Shown: positions 1 through 9,787, counted from the stretch's first letter. The stretch is 64,000 nt of DNA from Klebsiella sp. RIT-PI-d (GCF_001187865.1 NZ_LGIT01000009.1:1550001-1614000); one strand, 5' to 3'. Translations and numbers: made by a program. The notes: generated by a model from the letters alone, not told the origin.

Positions 1-597
1 ATTAATCGTAATACAGTCGCTCAGTACGGTAAGATCAACCTGCGTCGAGAGCATTTTAGTGCCGGTTTGCGCCGTCGTGCATATTAAGGATGCCCCCAGC
101 GCGCAGATGCTGTAACTCACCGAGAAATTGAGCGTCACCCGATACGGTCCTGCGCTGACGCTCTGACCACCTGTCAGCCGTAAATAAACCGGCAGCGTAT
201 AGCGTTTCACGGCAAGCAGACCCAGGAGCGTATTTCCGCTCCAGGTGTAGCTGCGGGTGGTCAGGGTTTCTGTGGCGGCGGTACAATTCTGCCCGCCGCA
301 CAGCCGGACGGGCACGGCATCCGGATTAGCTGGCGCATCGGTGCGCCGCAGGGTAGCGCGGCTATCGGCGCTAAATGAGGCGCTGGAATAAGTGAGCGTT
401 ACCGAGTCGTTGGTTAACAGATTAAGCACCGTGTCGCATTCGACGATCAGATTCACCGCCACCTGCGGCTCCGTATTGCTGACGGTAAACGAGGAGAGCG
501 AGCCGAAGGCGGCATTACCAATACTGGCAACGCAGGCGGCGCGTAGTGCCGGACTGAAAAATAAAAGTACAAGTAAAACAATGGACGCCCGTTTCAT
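1..597 (-). CDS. Spore coat U domain protein, CsuE-like pilus tip subunit (partial)
   Basis: Read on the minus strand from an ATG at 595-597, the frame stays open for 199 codons to the window edge, so the C-terminus is missing. It begins with a short basic and hydrophobic signal peptide ending near ALRA, then a mature start AACVAS typical of spore-coat-U (SCPU) domains, with paired cysteines (CVAS..., VECD, LCGGQNC, SYSIC). The ATG overlaps the usher stop codon (ATGA), so translation is probably coupled. Last position in an archaic chaperone-usher operon matches CsuE, the two-domain tip adhesin of Acinetobacter Csu pili. The second domain would lie outside the window. Family assignment is firm; the tip role is inferred from position. 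Confidence 0.8.
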   Translation of the reverse strand, partial: MKRASIVLLVLLFFSPALRAACVASIGNAAFGSLSSFTVSNTEPQVAVNLIVECDTVLNLLTNDSVTLTYSSASFSADSRATLRRTDAPANPDAVPVRLCGGQNCTAATETLTTRSYTWSGNTLLGLLAVKRYTLPVYLRLTGGQSVSAGPYRVTLNFSVSYSICALGASLICTTAQTGTKMLSTQVDLTVLSDCITIN

Positions 598-2990
598 AAG
601 CGATCGGCCTTACAGGTCAATGGCCCATAGGTACGTAGCTGATGGAGCGGGTTGTCGCGCAGGGTCAGGGTAACATGGCACGTCATCCCGTCAGAGGTTA
701 TCACTTTCAGCGTATTAACCTCGCTGAGATTTTCCAGCCACGCAATACCGTCATAGCCCACTACGGTAGCGGGCTGCATATGCCTGTAGACCTGGCTTCC
801 CGGCGGGATATCATCACCGTTTTCATCATGGAGGATCACGCTGGCCACTTTGGTCTGGGTCATCGGAAATTCCACCAGATAACCGCTATTACGGCGCAGG
901 GCTACCCGCTGCTCCGTTTCTTTTAAGCGGGTATCCGCCGGCAAATTCAGCGCGTCGATGCGATAGCTCGCCGGATAATAGGACGATACGCCGCTGACCA
1001 GCAGGTAGCCATTTTTGTCCGTTTTCCCCATGGGCTGATTTTCATAACTGACCGGAATATCGGGATAGCCATCGGTGCTGATCACCACAAAAGCGTCGTT
1101 AATTTTATTGGCGGTAAAAAACTGGCTGTCCATAAAGACCAGCGATCCCGTCGCCTCACCCCACCATGTCATCATATTCCGCTCGCCGTAGCCGCCGCCC
1201 TGCAACTCAACGTAATTATTACGCCAGCCGAGCGAAGCCTGTTGATACTGGCTGGCCTGAGACTGCCTGGCCCACGCCATGTCCCAGCTAAAACCGCCAT
1301 CGGTAGGCATGGCATGGCTATAGTTAATGCGCTGTGACGTCCCGGCGTCCGGCGTTTTCTCAAGACTCACCCCAACGCCGTCCCGTTCGCCGAACGGGAT
1401 CTGAATGGACATCGCCAGGGTCCAGTCATCACGCTGCCGATCCTGACTGGCCGCCAGGTAGATACTGCTGCTGCCCCACAGATTGCGGCTCCAGGAGATA
1501 TTCAGCAGTTCGCTACGCTGCCCGTCAAAACTTTGTACCCCAATCCATGCCGCCCCCACGTTGCCCCATTCATCCAGATTGACAGACAGTGAATACTGAT
1601 CGGCACTTTTACTCAGGCTGGCGATCGGCTCATTATTGCCTTTCATATTGACGGGTCGATCGTAGTCATAGAGCGCGAGATTGCCAAAATCGGCATCGCG
1701 CCGGGTGTGCTGAGTGCCGAGGCTAAAGGTACTGGTGTTGTACTGGTATCCCCAGTTGAGTTGATGTCCCTCTTCACCGCGCATCTGGCTCTGCGTCCAG
1801 GCGCTGTTCACCACGCCCATGCGCCACAGTTTTACCACGCTGCCGAGCCCCCCAAGCGCCAGCGACTCTGCCCCTTCAGCATGACTCTCCAGCGTCAGCC
1901 AGTCGGTCAGACCATAGCGCCAGGAACCGCTGCCCACCGCCGGACCATAGTCAAAATTGTCGATACCATAGCGTCTGCGCAGCGCGCCTAACGTAATCGC
2001 CCCATCGCTCAGACCTGGGCTAAGCAGTGCGCTGTCAACATAAAAAGGCAGAACGGTGCTGACCTGACGCCCCAGCGCATCCGTTGTCACCAGTACCGCA
2101 TTGCCCGACCCGTTAACATAGGGCAGATTGGTCAGCGAAAAAGGCCCGGGCTGAAGTTGAGTGCTTCCGGCCCGGTAGCCGTCAATGAACAGATCAACAG
2201 CGGTGGGCACCGCCGCCTCGCCGGAGAATGCCGGAAGCGGCCACGTGACCAGGTCCGGACGCAGCGAAAAATCCCGCCCGTAGCGTATGCCGCCGACGCG
2301 CACGCTATTACTCCAGCTCAGCGATTCGGTGATCACATCGCCGATGCTCCACTGAGTGACATCTTCTTCATTTGTCAGATTAAGCGTCGTGTCGTAGCGA
2401 ATATATCCCTCCTGCTGCGGATGATCGCCCGCGTAGATATATCGCAGGCTGCCTGTCGAGGTGAGCGAGCCAATGTCGTAGAAATAACGAAACTCATGCC
2501 AGAGCGTCGCCTGGCCAGTGCCGTGCTCGGTTTGACTGGTGTAAAGATCGTAATTGATCAGCGCGCCCTGCCCGTTGACCGGCTCTGTATGCGCAATGCC
2601 GTCGCGAAACGCGGTGGCCGTAACAGGTAGCCAGTCGCGCGGCACGCGTAATAACAGACGCTGACCGTTGCCGTCGTACTCTACGCGCACCTCGGGCAAT
2701 GCTGACAGATTAACTTCCCCCTGCGGCAGATGCTCAGCCGCCAGACCGGCACGCTGTAAATCTGCGCTGCTGACAAAATAGTGACCCTGACGCTGTACCA
2801 CTGGCACCACCTGCCGCGTGTCGTAGTGGTTAATCACCAGCGCCAGATGATATAGCGTCTCTGCGTTAACGGCAGACGCACCCGGCGGCGGCGGCAGTGC
2901 ATCATCCGCATCCTGAGCATTTACCGCGGTGGCGTGGGTTACTAAAGTCAGTAGCATCAGCGAGCCTAATTGCCGGGTGCGGAGTGCCAT
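594..2990 (-). CDS. Archaic chaperone-usher pilus outer membrane usher (CsuD-like)
   Basis: A 798-residue usher that exports and polymerises pilin subunits across the outer membrane. A signal peptide (to about VNA, residue 24) is followed by an N-terminal chaperone-binding region, a long beta-barrel rich in alternating aromatic and polar strands (about 130-650) with a plug-like segment, and C-terminal domains ending in YGPLTCKADRL. At about 800 residues it is shorter than FimD-type ushers and fits the archaic sigma class. The start overlaps the chaperone gene by 25 bases and the stop overlaps the tip gene by 4, so this is one polycistronic unit. Family identity is clear; the type of pilus follows from the flanking SCPU subunits. 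Confidence 0.88.
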   Translation of the reverse strand: MALRTRQLGSLMLLTLVTHATAVNAQDADDALPPPPGASAVNAETLYHLALVINHYDTRQVVPVVQRQGHYFVSSADLQRAGLAAEHLPQGEVNLSALPEVRVEYDGNGQRLLLRVPRDWLPVTATAFRDGIAHTEPVNGQGALINYDLYTSQTEHGTGQATLWHEFRYFYDIGSLTSTGSLRYIYAGDHPQQEGYIRYDTTLNLTNEEDVTQWSIGDVITESLSWSNSVRVGGIRYGRDFSLRPDLVTWPLPAFSGEAAVPTAVDLFIDGYRAGSTQLQPGPFSLTNLPYVNGSGNAVLVTTDALGRQVSTVLPFYVDSALLSPGLSDGAITLGALRRRYGIDNFDYGPAVGSGSWRYGLTDWLTLESHAEGAESLALGGLGSVVKLWRMGVVNSAWTQSQMRGEEGHQLNWGYQYNTSTFSLGTQHTRRDADFGNLALYDYDRPVNMKGNNEPIASLSKSADQYSLSVNLDEWGNVGAAWIGVQSFDGQRSELLNISWSRNLWGSSSIYLAASQDRQRDDWTLAMSIQIPFGERDGVGVSLEKTPDAGTSQRINYSHAMPTDGGFSWDMAWARQSQASQYQQASLGWRNNYVELQGGGYGERNMMTWWGEATGSLVFMDSQFFTANKINDAFVVISTDGYPDIPVSYENQPMGKTDKNGYLLVSGVSSYYPASYRIDALNLPADTRLKETEQRVALRRNSGYLVEFPMTQTKVASVILHDENGDDIPPGSQVYRHMQPATVVGYDGIAWLENLSEVNTLKVITSDGMTCHVTLTLRDNPLHQLRTYGPLTCKADRL

Positions 2991-3727
2991 TTAGCATCCT
3001 TCGCATTAATTGTCGCCTCCAGTGCGTTCGGTCGGCTGGCACCCGCCGGTAACGGCCAGCGGTGGAACTGACCGGGCAGGACATATCCCAGCAGCCCTTC
3101 TCCCAGTTTGTATTTCTGCCCGTTTTGCGCCACCGTGACGTGGCTCAGGCGCAGATGGACATTACCCCGGTTGATGACTTCGATGGCCGGTTTGCCCGCC
3201 TGCTGAACTACACGCCAGCTCAGCCGGTCAGTCTGGACATCAGCATGATTGGCAGCATTGAGCTGAGTGCGTATCCCGCTGCCATATACAAATAGCGGCA
3301 GGGAATAGCGCATTTGCAGTTTGATCCCCATTTGCGGCGTCGCGGGGGCATCAGGCTGGGGAATTTCATCAATAATAATGCGATAGGCTTTCTCGACGCC
3401 GGCAGGAGCAGCGGTCTGCTTAATCAGCCGAATTAACTGCTTACTGCCGCGATCGATACGCAGGATCGGCGGGCTGGCAACCACGTCCTGCTGCGACTGG
3501 TATCGCTCATAGCCGCCCTCCTGCGTCCAGCGCACAATGCGTATTTGCATGGTGGCAGCGCTGTTTCCCTGATTCTCAATCCACAGCTCGCTGGCATTCA
3601 TGTCGGCGCCAAGCCACGGATCGATAGGCCACAATAAGATAGTGGCAGCGGCATGGGCTTTTTGGTCGCCCGCAAAGCAGCCTGACATCAGCAAGGCCGC
3701 CAGCGCCATAACAGTAACAGCTCTCAT
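2966..3727 (-). CDS. Periplasmic pilus assembly chaperone (CsuC-like)
   Basis: A 253-residue PapD-like chaperone that would cap pilin subunits in the periplasm by donor-strand complementation and deliver them to the usher. The N-terminus is hydrophobic (about 1-27). The mature part starts with an Ig-like beta domain (ATILLWPIDPWLGADMNASE, then ELWIENQGN), followed by the conserved basic strand region with a YRIIIDEIP motif near residue 120 that is typical of these chaperones. A cysteine after LLMSG near residue 17 looks like a weak lipobox, although a signal peptidase I site near AHA is also present. It lies between the pilin genes and the usher gene, 16 bases after the second pilin. Confidence 0.86.
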   Translation of the reverse strand: MRAVTVMALAALLMSGCFAGDQKAHAAATILLWPIDPWLGADMNASELWIENQGNSAATMQIRIVRWTQEGGYERYQSQQDVVASPPILRIDRGSKQLIRLIKQTAAPAGVEKAYRIIIDEIPQPDAPATPQMGIKLQMRYSLPLFVYGSGIRTQLNAANHADVQTDRLSWRVVQQAGKPAIEVINRGNVHLRLSHVTVAQNGQKYKLGEGLLGYVLPGQFHRWPLPAGASRPNALEATINAKDAKWHSAPGN

Positions 3728-3743
3728 TTTTGTTCTCCCTGAA

Positions 3744-4292
3744 TCACCACGATAAGGTCACCGTTAATTGATCGTTATAAACCCCTGCCGGACTTAGCGC
3801 AGTCAGTTGCGCCACGCCAAACAGCGTCAGAGCGATATTACCGGCGTCAGTTACCGGAACGGCCACCTGCTGGTTGACCACAATCTCACTGTTGGCGGCC
3901 AGCGAACTGCTGCTGTAAAGCCGATAAGGAACACGCTCCGCTCCCTGCGCCCGCTGCATGTTGCGTACTGAAGCATAATGCTGGCCGCCATCAATAGTCA
4001 TGGTCAGCGCGACGCCCGGCGTACAGGCCAGCGAGAGCGCTGTATTGGGCACGAACTGCGCGCTGATAGTGCCGAACGCTGCACCGGAGCGGGTGCCAAA
4101 ATTGAGCACCCCCAGCTCTCCTCCCGTGCCGCTGACTACCGAACATCCCCGCACAATGGTGGCGCTTACCTGAAAGGTTTGTTTGGTTAGCGCCTGCGGC
4201 CCGCTGAACGGTAAGATCGTCAGGGCGAAAAAAAAGCCTGTGCGTAGGCGTAGCCCGGCTCCCCGAAAGGAGCCTTTTAGTATTCGCCGCAT
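3744..4292 (-). CDS. Spore coat U domain pilin, second subunit of Csu-type operon
   Basis: A 182-residue SCPU protein. A basic N-terminus and hydrophobic segment (about 17-33) give a signal peptide. The mature domain has the pattern of these pilins: TFQVSATIVRGCSV, then LNFGTRSG, LACTPG and a C-terminal strand YNDQLTVTLSW. It resembles CsuA/CsuB-type subunits that join the rod to the tip. The gene begins 9 bases after the major pilin stop. No good Shine-Dalgarno sequence precedes the ATG, so translation probably depends on coupling. Codons 5-12 form a GC-rich stem-loop that is described separately. Confidence 0.82.
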   Translation of the reverse strand: MRRILKGSFRGAGLRLRTGFFFALTILPFSGPQALTKQTFQVSATIVRGCSVVSGTGGELGVLNFGTRSGAAFGTISAQFVPNTALSLACTPGVALTMTIDGGQHYASVRNMQRAQGAERVPYRLYSSSSLAANSEIVVNQQVAVPVTDAGNIALTLFGVAQLTALSPAGVYNDQLTVTLSW

Positions 4293-4300
4293 CGGGAGAA

Positions 4301-4870
4301 TCAGTACGTTACGCTGACATTAATGGTGTCGGTATATGTGCCGGGAACCACACTAATACTGTTACCGCCGTCCTGGATACGTCCATACAACGTGTAATTA
4401 TCGACAGGTCCGGTATTTGATGCGATGGGAATGGGAGTGTTATTGGTGATTTCATTATTAAAACCACTGTCGCTATACAAATTATACGCGACGCCCTGAG
4501 TGGCATCATCAGTATTGACCAGATAGCGTGGATCGGTGCCCGGCGTTCCAACTGAAGAGCCTGGATTTGCCGTATGCGTATTCCCCGTAATTTCAACCCG
4601 ATAACTGGTGGTGGTGCATTGAATACCAAAACTATTACCGCTGGTGGCCCCTCTTAATTGCGTGGTAAGCGTGGAGAACGTTGCCGGGTGCGTACCAAAA
4701 TCCAGGGTACCGAAATTAATTCCATTCTGACTGGGCGAACCATTGATTAAACAGCCGTTGGTCAGCGTTAGCGTGGCACCAATGGTGCCGTTGCTGGTGA
4801 CCGCGTGGGCCTGAGTGTTCATTAAAACCAGAATACTGCTCGTAAGGATTAAAAGACGCATTCGGTTCAT
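4301..4870 (-). CDS. Spore coat U domain major pilin (CsuA/B-like)
   Basis: First gene of the operon and the likely rod subunit. I chose the ATG at 4868-4870 because it starts a proper signal peptide (MNRMRLLILTSSILVLMNTQ, cut after AHA) and has GGAG 8 bases upstream; an in-frame start 72 bases earlier would put charged residues before the signal. The mature protein (about 166 residues) shows the SCPU pilin pattern: GTIGATLTLTNGCLING, INFGTLDFG and the C-terminal TYTDTINVSVTY strand, with one cysteine pair. Low-complexity Thr/Asn-rich composition fits a pilin. The assignment as major subunit comes from being promoter-proximal. Confidence 0.83.
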   Translation of the reverse strand: MNRMRLLILTSSILVLMNTQAHAVTSNGTIGATLTLTNGCLINGSPSQNGINFGTLDFGTHPATFSTLTTQLRGATSGNSFGIQCTTTSYRVEITGNTHTANPGSSVGTPGTDPRYLVNTDDATQGVAYNLYSDSGFNNEITNNTPIPIASNTGPVDNYTLYGRIQDGGNSISVVPGTYTDTINVSVTY

Positions 4871-5335
4871 AGTACCGTCTCCGGTATAAGATAATTTCAG
4901 CGTTTTATTTACGCCGCCACCCGTGAATACGCGATGCTGCACAAGCAGCCTTCTTATTTAATTTAGATTAAACCAACCGAATAATAAAGATAAAAGTTTC
5001 AGCATTGTTTTTCCATAATGATATTATTCATATTATATTTCAGCCAATTAGCCGAGAAGCCACTCTTTCATCAATTTATTTCATACAAGTGGTGCTGATT
5101 TTGTGATTTTTATCACGCTGAACAATGCCGAATTTCCCATTAACTGCGGCAGGTGATATTTTAAAATCAATATTTAATTTAATACTGCTTAACTTTATAT
5201 TACACAGACTTAATAGCTAACGAATATAATATACTTCGCAATAATATCAGCGATATTGGGTTAAGCGATTCATTGTAAAGAAAAAGTATTTATAGCGAAA
5301 CGGCAGAAATGGACCAGCAGTACTTATCGGAAAGA
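4871..5335. other. AT-rich intergenic region upstream of the pilus operon
   Basis: This 465-base stretch between the major pilin gene and the hairpin after cheW is much richer in A and T than its neighbours. It should hold the pilus promoter. I see one good CRP-like palindrome (listed separately) but no convincing -35/-10 pair. I see no remnant of tar, cheR or any other chemotaxis gene. Confidence 0.6.
5102..5117. promoter_or_regulatory. Candidate CRP site upstream of the Csu-type operon
   Basis: TGTGATTTTTATCACG matches the CRP consensus TGTGA-N6-TCACA at 9 of 10 positions. It lies about 240 bases before the pilin ATG, in the only intergenic region that could drive the operon. This would link pilus expression to catabolite control. 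The start site is unknown, so the class of promoter cannot be stated. Confidence 0.5.
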
Positions 5336-5367
5336 GACACTCTGTCCGCGGCTGCGGACAGGGTGTC
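5336..5367 (-). terminator. Hairpin after cheW, likely end of the motA-cheW operon
   Basis: Arms GACACTCTGTCCGC and GCGGACAGGGTGTC pair over 14 bases (one T-G pair) around a four-base loop, 10 bases after the cheW stop. On the minus strand it is followed by TCTTTCC, a weak T tract. A strong structure here suggests that little transcription runs on into the pilus operon. Confidence 0.6.
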
Positions 5368-5377
5368 TTAGGATGTA

Positions 5378-5881
5378 TCAGGCAGCGTGATTTGCAGCAG
5401 AATCCAGCAGCGCCATCTCTTCGCTGTTGAGTAATTTCTCAATATTAACCAGAATCAACATGCGTTCGCCCAGTGCGCCGAGACCGGTCAGGTATTCGGT
5501 AGAGAGCGTGACGGCAAATTCCGGTGCCGGACGGATTTGTTCAGCAGTCAGTGACAGCACATCGGAAACCCCATCAACCACAATTCCGACCACACGCTGA
5601 CCGAGATTGAGTACGATCACCACCGTGTTGTCATTATACTCAACGCCCTGCTGCTCAAATTTCACCCGCAGATCAACGATAGGGACAATAACTCCGCGCA
5701 GATTGGTCACGCCCTTAATGAAAGCCGGGGTGTTGGCAATGCGGGTTACCTGATCGTAACCGCGGATCTCCTGCACTTTCAGGATATCAATCCCATACTC
5801 TTCATCGGCCAGCGTGAAGACCAAAAATTCCTGACCCGATGGCTCACCTGCCAGTTTTGTAACGTTATTCATACCGGTCAT
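5378..5881 (-). CDS. cheW: Chemotaxis coupling protein CheW
   Basis: At 167 residues it has the same length as E. coli CheW and begins with the same [11 protein letters not shown]-type N-terminus. It bridges chemoreceptors and CheA at the cytoplasmic array. The CheW-like fold is visible as [20 protein letters not shown], the receptor-binding region [13 protein letters not shown], and the C-terminal [20 protein letters not shown]. It follows cheA by 20 bases in the mocha operon. In E. coli tar would come next; here a hairpin and a pilus operon follow. Confidence 0.97.
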   Translation of the reverse strand: MTGMNNVTKLAGEPSGQEFLVFTLADEEYGIDILKVQEIRGYDQVTRIANTPAFIKGVTNLRGVIVPIVDLRVKFEQQGVEYNDNTVVIVLNLGQRVVGIVVDGVSDVLSLTAEQIRPAPEFAVTLSTEYLTGLGALGERMLILVNIEKLLNSEEMALLDSAANHAA

Positions 5882-5901
5882 TTTTTACCCTTTTAACTTA
5901 A

Positions 5902-7899
5902 TCAGGCTGCTGTGTGCGCCATACGTTGTTCACGATTTAATCCCTGAAGCGCTGAAACATCGACGATCAGCGCCACGCTACCATCCCCGAGAATAGTGGC
6001 GGCAGAAATACCCGGTACTTTGCGATAATTACTCTCGAGGTTTTTCACCACCACCTGATGCTGGCCGATAAGCTGATCGACCAGCAGCGCATAACGGCGT
6101 CCGGCTGTTTGCAGGATCACCACAATTCCTTGCGTCGCTTCGGTTCTGGCACCCTGAACATCAAACACTTTCCACAATTCAACCAGCGGCAAATACTCGC
6201 CGCGGACTTCCAGTACCCGTTCGCCACCCGCCAGCGGATGCAGATCTTCTATGCGCGGCTGCAGGGATTCCATAACGGCATTCAGCGGCAGGATAAATAC
6301 TTCCCCGCTCACTTTCACCGACATGCCATCAAGAATAGCTAATGTTAGCGGCAGCAGGATGCGAATGGTGGTGCCCGTACCCTGTTTCGACTGGATCTCA
6401 ACGTGCCCCCCCATCTCCTGGATGTTCCGTTTTACCACATCCATACCGACACCGCGCCCGGACACATCGGTCACCTGCTCCGCGGTGGAGAAGCCCGGAG
6501 CGAAAATCAGCATCCCGACCTCTTCGTCGCTCATGTTGTCATGAACGGCCATGCCCTGCGAGGCGGCTTTCGCCAGGATCCGCTGACGATTCAGTCCTGC
6601 ACCGTCGTCGGTCACTTCAATACAGATATTGCCGCCCTGATGTTCGGCGGACAGCACCAGATTACCCACCGCCGATTTTCCGGCGGCAAGCCGCGTATCC
6701 GGGGATTCAATACCGTGGTCAAGGCTGTTACGCACCAGGTGCGTCAGCGGATCGATGATGCGTTCAATCAGGCTTTTATCAAGCTCGGTGGAACTCCCCA
6801 CCAGCGTCAGTTCAATTTCCTTATTCAGCTTACTGGCCAGATCCCGCACCAGACGCGGGAAGCGGCTGAAGACATATTCCATCGGCATCATGCGGATGGA
6901 CATTACCGATTCCTGAAGATCGCGGGCGTTACGCTGCAGCTGCCCCATGCTGGTAATCAGATCGCCATGAGCGACCGGATCGAGTTCATTAGAGCGCTGG
7001 GCCAGCATCGACTGGGTGATCACCAGTTCGCCGACCAGGTTAATAAGCTGATCGACTTTTTCAACGGCCACGCGAATGCTGGAAGACTCGCTGACGCGGG
7101 TCGGCTTTTCGGCGCTGCTGCGGCTGGCCGGCGCCTCTTTTGGCACGGCGACCAGCACGGGTGCTGCGGGTGCGGGAGCGTCAATAGACGGTTGTTCTTC
7201 TGATTCGGCGTCAGACTCATCGGCGACCACGGCTTCAAACGCAATCTGATCGGCTTCGATAACGAAACACAGTACCGCAACAATGTCGTCTTCTTCGACG
7301 CTACCATCAAGAATGGCCGACAGTGAGTCCGCGGTTTTCACCACGCCCGCAAGCGTTGCCAGATTGCCCAGTTCCTCTTCCAGCAGATCGGGCTCCCCCG
7401 CCTTCAGGCGCGAGAGCACAATACGCGTCTGTCCGCTGGCAGTCTCCTGCGGTTCGTCGGGGGCAACAACGGTCAGTTTGGCGGCAGGCGGCGATGCAAC
7501 CTCGCCTTTTGCTTCTAGCGCTAACTGGCGCAGCGCGTGACAGATATATTCAAAGCTGGCAGCGTCCGGCTCCTGAGAGCTTTTATAAGCATCGAGCTGT
7601 TCCTGCATAATATCTTTAGTTTCCAAAAACAGGTTGATAATGTCAGTGTTAAGGTGCATCTCTCCACGTCGGGCCTCGTCCAGCAGGTTCTCCATTAAAT
7701 GCGTGGTTTCCTGCAAAATTGAGAATCCAAAGGTACCCGCACCGCCTTTAATCGAGTGGGCCGCGCGGAAAATTGCATTCAGCTGTTCTCCATCCGGCGA
7801 CTCGGGCACCAGGTCCAGCAGATGCTGTTCCATGTCAGCCAGTAATTCATCGGCTTCATCAAAAAAAGTCTGATAAAAATCACTAATATCCATGCTCAC
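5902..7899 (-). CDS. cheA: Chemotaxis histidine kinase CheA
   Basis: A 665-residue receptor-coupled kinase that phosphorylates CheY and CheB. Domains in order: P1 with phospho-acceptor His48 in [14 protein letters not shown]2 for CheY/CheB docking (about 160-235); a Pro/Ala-rich linker; P3 dimerisation (about 270-340); the P4 kinase with N box [18 protein letters not shown] and GRGVGMDVV; and a P5 CheW-like domain to the end. The start is GTG at 7897-7899. An internal Met98 is at the position where E. coli starts its short form CheA-S. It is about 11 residues longer than E. coli CheA, in the linkers. It follows motB by 4 bases. Confidence 0.97.
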   Translation of the reverse strand: MSMDISDFYQTFFDEADELLADMEQHLLDLVPESPDGEQLNAIFRAAHSIKGGAGTFGFSILQETTHLMENLLDEARRGEMHLNTDIINLFLETKDIMQEQLDAYKSSQEPDAASFEYICHALRQLALEAKGEVASPPAAKLTVVAPDEPQETASGQTRIVLSRLKAGEPDLLEEELGNLATLAGVVKTADSLSAILDGSVEEDDIVAVLCFVIEADQIAFEAVVADESDAESEEQPSIDAPAPAAPVLVAVPKEAPASRSSAEKPTRVSESSSIRVAVEKVDQLINLVGELVITQSMLAQRSNELDPVAHGDLITSMGQLQRNARDLQESVMSIRMMPMEYVFSRFPRLVRDLASKLNKEIELTLVGSSTELDKSLIERIIDPLTHLVRNSLDHGIESPDTRLAAGKSAVGNLVLSAEHQGGNICIEVTDDGAGLNRQRILAKAASQGMAVHDNMSDEEVGMLIFAPGFSTAEQVTDVSGRGVGMDVVKRNIQEMGGHVEIQSKQGTGTTIRILLPLTLAILDGMSVKVSGEVFILPLNAVMESLQPRIEDLHPLAGGERVLEVRGEYLPLVELWKVFDVQGARTEATQGIVVILQTAGRRYALLVDQLIGQHQVVVKNLESNYRKVPGISAATILGDGSVALIVDVSALQGLNREQRMAHTAA

Positions 7900-7903
7900 G
7901 CTA

Positions 7904-8836
7904 TCACCTCGGATCGGCTTGTGGCGATGTGGGACTGCCCGCCTGCGGTGCTGCCGCAGATGGCGTTAATTCACTAAACGGGACGTTCTGACTTTCGGCA
8001 TTCTCATTAAGAATGGCCTGTTCGGTGCGCTTGTTCAGCACTACCAGGCTAATACGGCGGTTGATAGCGTCATTTCCCCCACGGTCAGACAGCCGCATGG
8101 TTGCGGCCATGCCAACGACGCGCAGAACTTTATCGCTGTCCAGACTGCCGGCCACCAGCTCGCGACGCGAAGCGTTAGCGCGGTCTGCGGAGAGTTCCCA
8201 GTTGCTGTAACCCTTATCACCACCGGCGTATGGGTAATCGTCAGTATGCCCGGAGAGACTAATTTTATTGGGGATTTCGTTGAGCACCGGGGCAATAGCG
8301 CGCAGGATATCGCGCATGTACGGCTCGACTTCAGCACTGCCGGTCTTAAACATCGGGCGATTCTGACTGTCGATTATCTGGATACGCAATCCTTCCTGTA
8401 CCAGGTCGATTTTAAGATGCGGTCTGAGCGCCTTAAGTTTGGGATCGGCCTCAATCAACTGATCAAGTTCACCGCGGATCTTTTTCAACCGGCTCATTTC
8501 CATCCGCTCACGGAGCTGTTCGATGTTGGGCTGCTGTTTGTGAACTTCACCCTGCTGCTGGGTATAGTCGTCACCACCGCCGGGGATCGGGCTGTCGCTG
8601 TTAGAAACCCGCGGACCGCCCGCCACCGCTGTGGCCAGCGGCGTACGAAAGTACTCGGCAATCTGAATCAGTTCTTTCGGGCTGGAAATGGAAATCAGCC
8701 ACATCACCAGAAAAAATGCCATCATCGCGGTCATAAAATCGGCGTAAGCAATTTTCCACGATCCGTGAGCGCCGCCACCGTGACTTTTATGTTTCCGCCG
8801 CTTAACGACGACAATGGGGTGCGCCTGATTTTTCAT
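7904..8836 (-). CDS. motB: Flagellar stator protein MotB
   Basis: A 310-residue stator subunit that forms the proton channel with MotA and anchors it to peptidoglycan. A basic cytoplasmic tail is followed by one membrane segment, [20 protein letters not shown], with the proton-carrying Asp33 (Asp32 in E. coli). A plug/linker region follows and then a C-terminal OmpA-like domain with [10 protein letters not shown] and NRRISLVV. The start overlaps the motA stop by 4 bases (ATGA), as expected for a tightly coupled pair. Confidence 0.97.
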   Translation of the reverse strand: MKNQAHPIVVVKRRKHKSHGGGAHGSWKIAYADFMTAMMAFFLVMWLISISSPKELIQIAEYFRTPLATAVAGGPRVSNSDSPIPGGGDDYTQQQGEVHKQQPNIEQLRERMEMSRLKKIRGELDQLIEADPKLKALRPHLKIDLVQEGLRIQIIDSQNRPMFKTGSAEVEPYMRDILRAIAPVLNEIPNKISLSGHTDDYPYAGGDKGYSNWELSADRANASRRELVAGSLDSDKVLRVVGMAATMRLSDRGGNDAINRRISLVVLNKRTEQAILNENAESQNVPFSELTPSAAAPQAGSPTSPQADPR

Positions 8837-9723
8837 GCGTCCTCAGTCGTGGTTTGCTGGGCAGACGGATTTCTGACGGCGCGGACATGCTCTTCCAGTT
8901 CAACAAAGGAAGGACGTTCGCTGGAGTACAGTGTTTTACGCCCAAATTCGACGGCAATCGGCGGCGCATAGCCATTAAGATTCGACAGTAGCGTTATCTT
9001 AACGCACTGCATCATCTTGCTGGTCTCAGCACTTTTTTGCCGCAGTACGCTGGCGAGCGGGGAGATAAATCCGTAGGCCAGTAAAATCCCGAGGAAGGTG
9101 CCGACCATCGCGTGAGCGATGAGCGCTCCCAGTTCCGCTGCCGGACGATCCGCCGAAGCCAGGGCATGAACAACGCCCATAACCGCCGCCACGATACCGA
9201 ACGCCGGTAAAGAATCGCCCACGGAGGCCAGCGCGTTGGCCGGAACCTCTGATTCGCTTTCGTGGGTTTCGATCTCTTCATCCATCAGCGCTTCGATTTC
9301 GAAGGTGTTCATATTGCCGCTGATAATAAGGCGCAGGTAATCAATGATGAAATCCAGCATTACGCCATCGGCCAGTATCCGTGGATAGCTGGCGAAGATT
9401 TCACTCTCTTGCGGATTCTCAATGTCCCTTTCAAGCGAGAACATCCCCTGCTGGCGTGATTTTGCCATCAGACGATACAGCAGCGCCAGCAGGTCCATGT
9501 ACATGCCTTTGGTATATTTTGAGCGCCGAAAAAGCAGCGGGATCGCTTTAAGCGTTCCCTTGATGGACTTACCGTTATTACCAACGATAAACGCACCTAC
9601 GCCAGCCCCGCCGATAATAATAAGTTCAGCCGGTTGATAGAGTGCTCCAAGGTGTCCGCCGGTCATCATGTAACCGCCGAAAACTGTACCGAGAACAACC
9701 AGGTAACCCAATAAGATAAGCAC
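8833..9723 (-). CDS. motA: Flagellar stator protein MotA
   Basis: A 296-residue inner membrane protein with four membrane segments: two at the N-terminus (about 1-55) and two near 165-225. The large cytoplasmic loop between them carries the charged rotor-facing residues. The start is GTG at 9721-9723 with AAGGATG upstream. It is first in the mocha operon (motA-motB-cheA-cheW) and is served by the sigma28 promoter that I read inside flhC, plus possible read-through from flhDC past a terminator. Confidence 0.97.
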   Translation of the reverse strand: MLILLGYLVVLGTVFGGYMMTGGHLGALYQPAELIIIGGAGVGAFIVGNNGKSIKGTLKAIPLLFRRSKYTKGMYMDLLALLYRLMAKSRQQGMFSLERDIENPQESEIFASYPRILADGVMLDFIIDYLRLIISGNMNTFEIEALMDEEIETHESESEVPANALASVGDSLPAFGIVAAVMGVVHALASADRPAAELGALIAHAMVGTFLGILLAYGFISPLASVLRQKSAETSKMMQCVKITLLSNLNGYAPPIAVEFGRKTLYSSERPSFVELEEHVRAVRNPSAQQTTTEDA

Positions 9724-9787
9724 GACATCATCCTTTCTGTTGACCAGAGCAGGATGCGCAAATCGACAATTAACGCGTCAGGGAGGC

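Noticed and set aside
5299-5331. AACGGCAGAAATGG, like half of an FlhDC box, and TCCGATAA, like a sigma28 -10, just past the cheW hairpin; a possible remnant of the tar promoter.
   Set aside because: The second FlhDC half-site and the sigma28 -35 are both absent, so they are probably chance matches.
6403-7203. Long open frame of 266 codons on the plus strand opposite cheA.
   Set aside because: It is a shadow of the cheA reading frame; the protein is His/Arg-rich with no family pattern.
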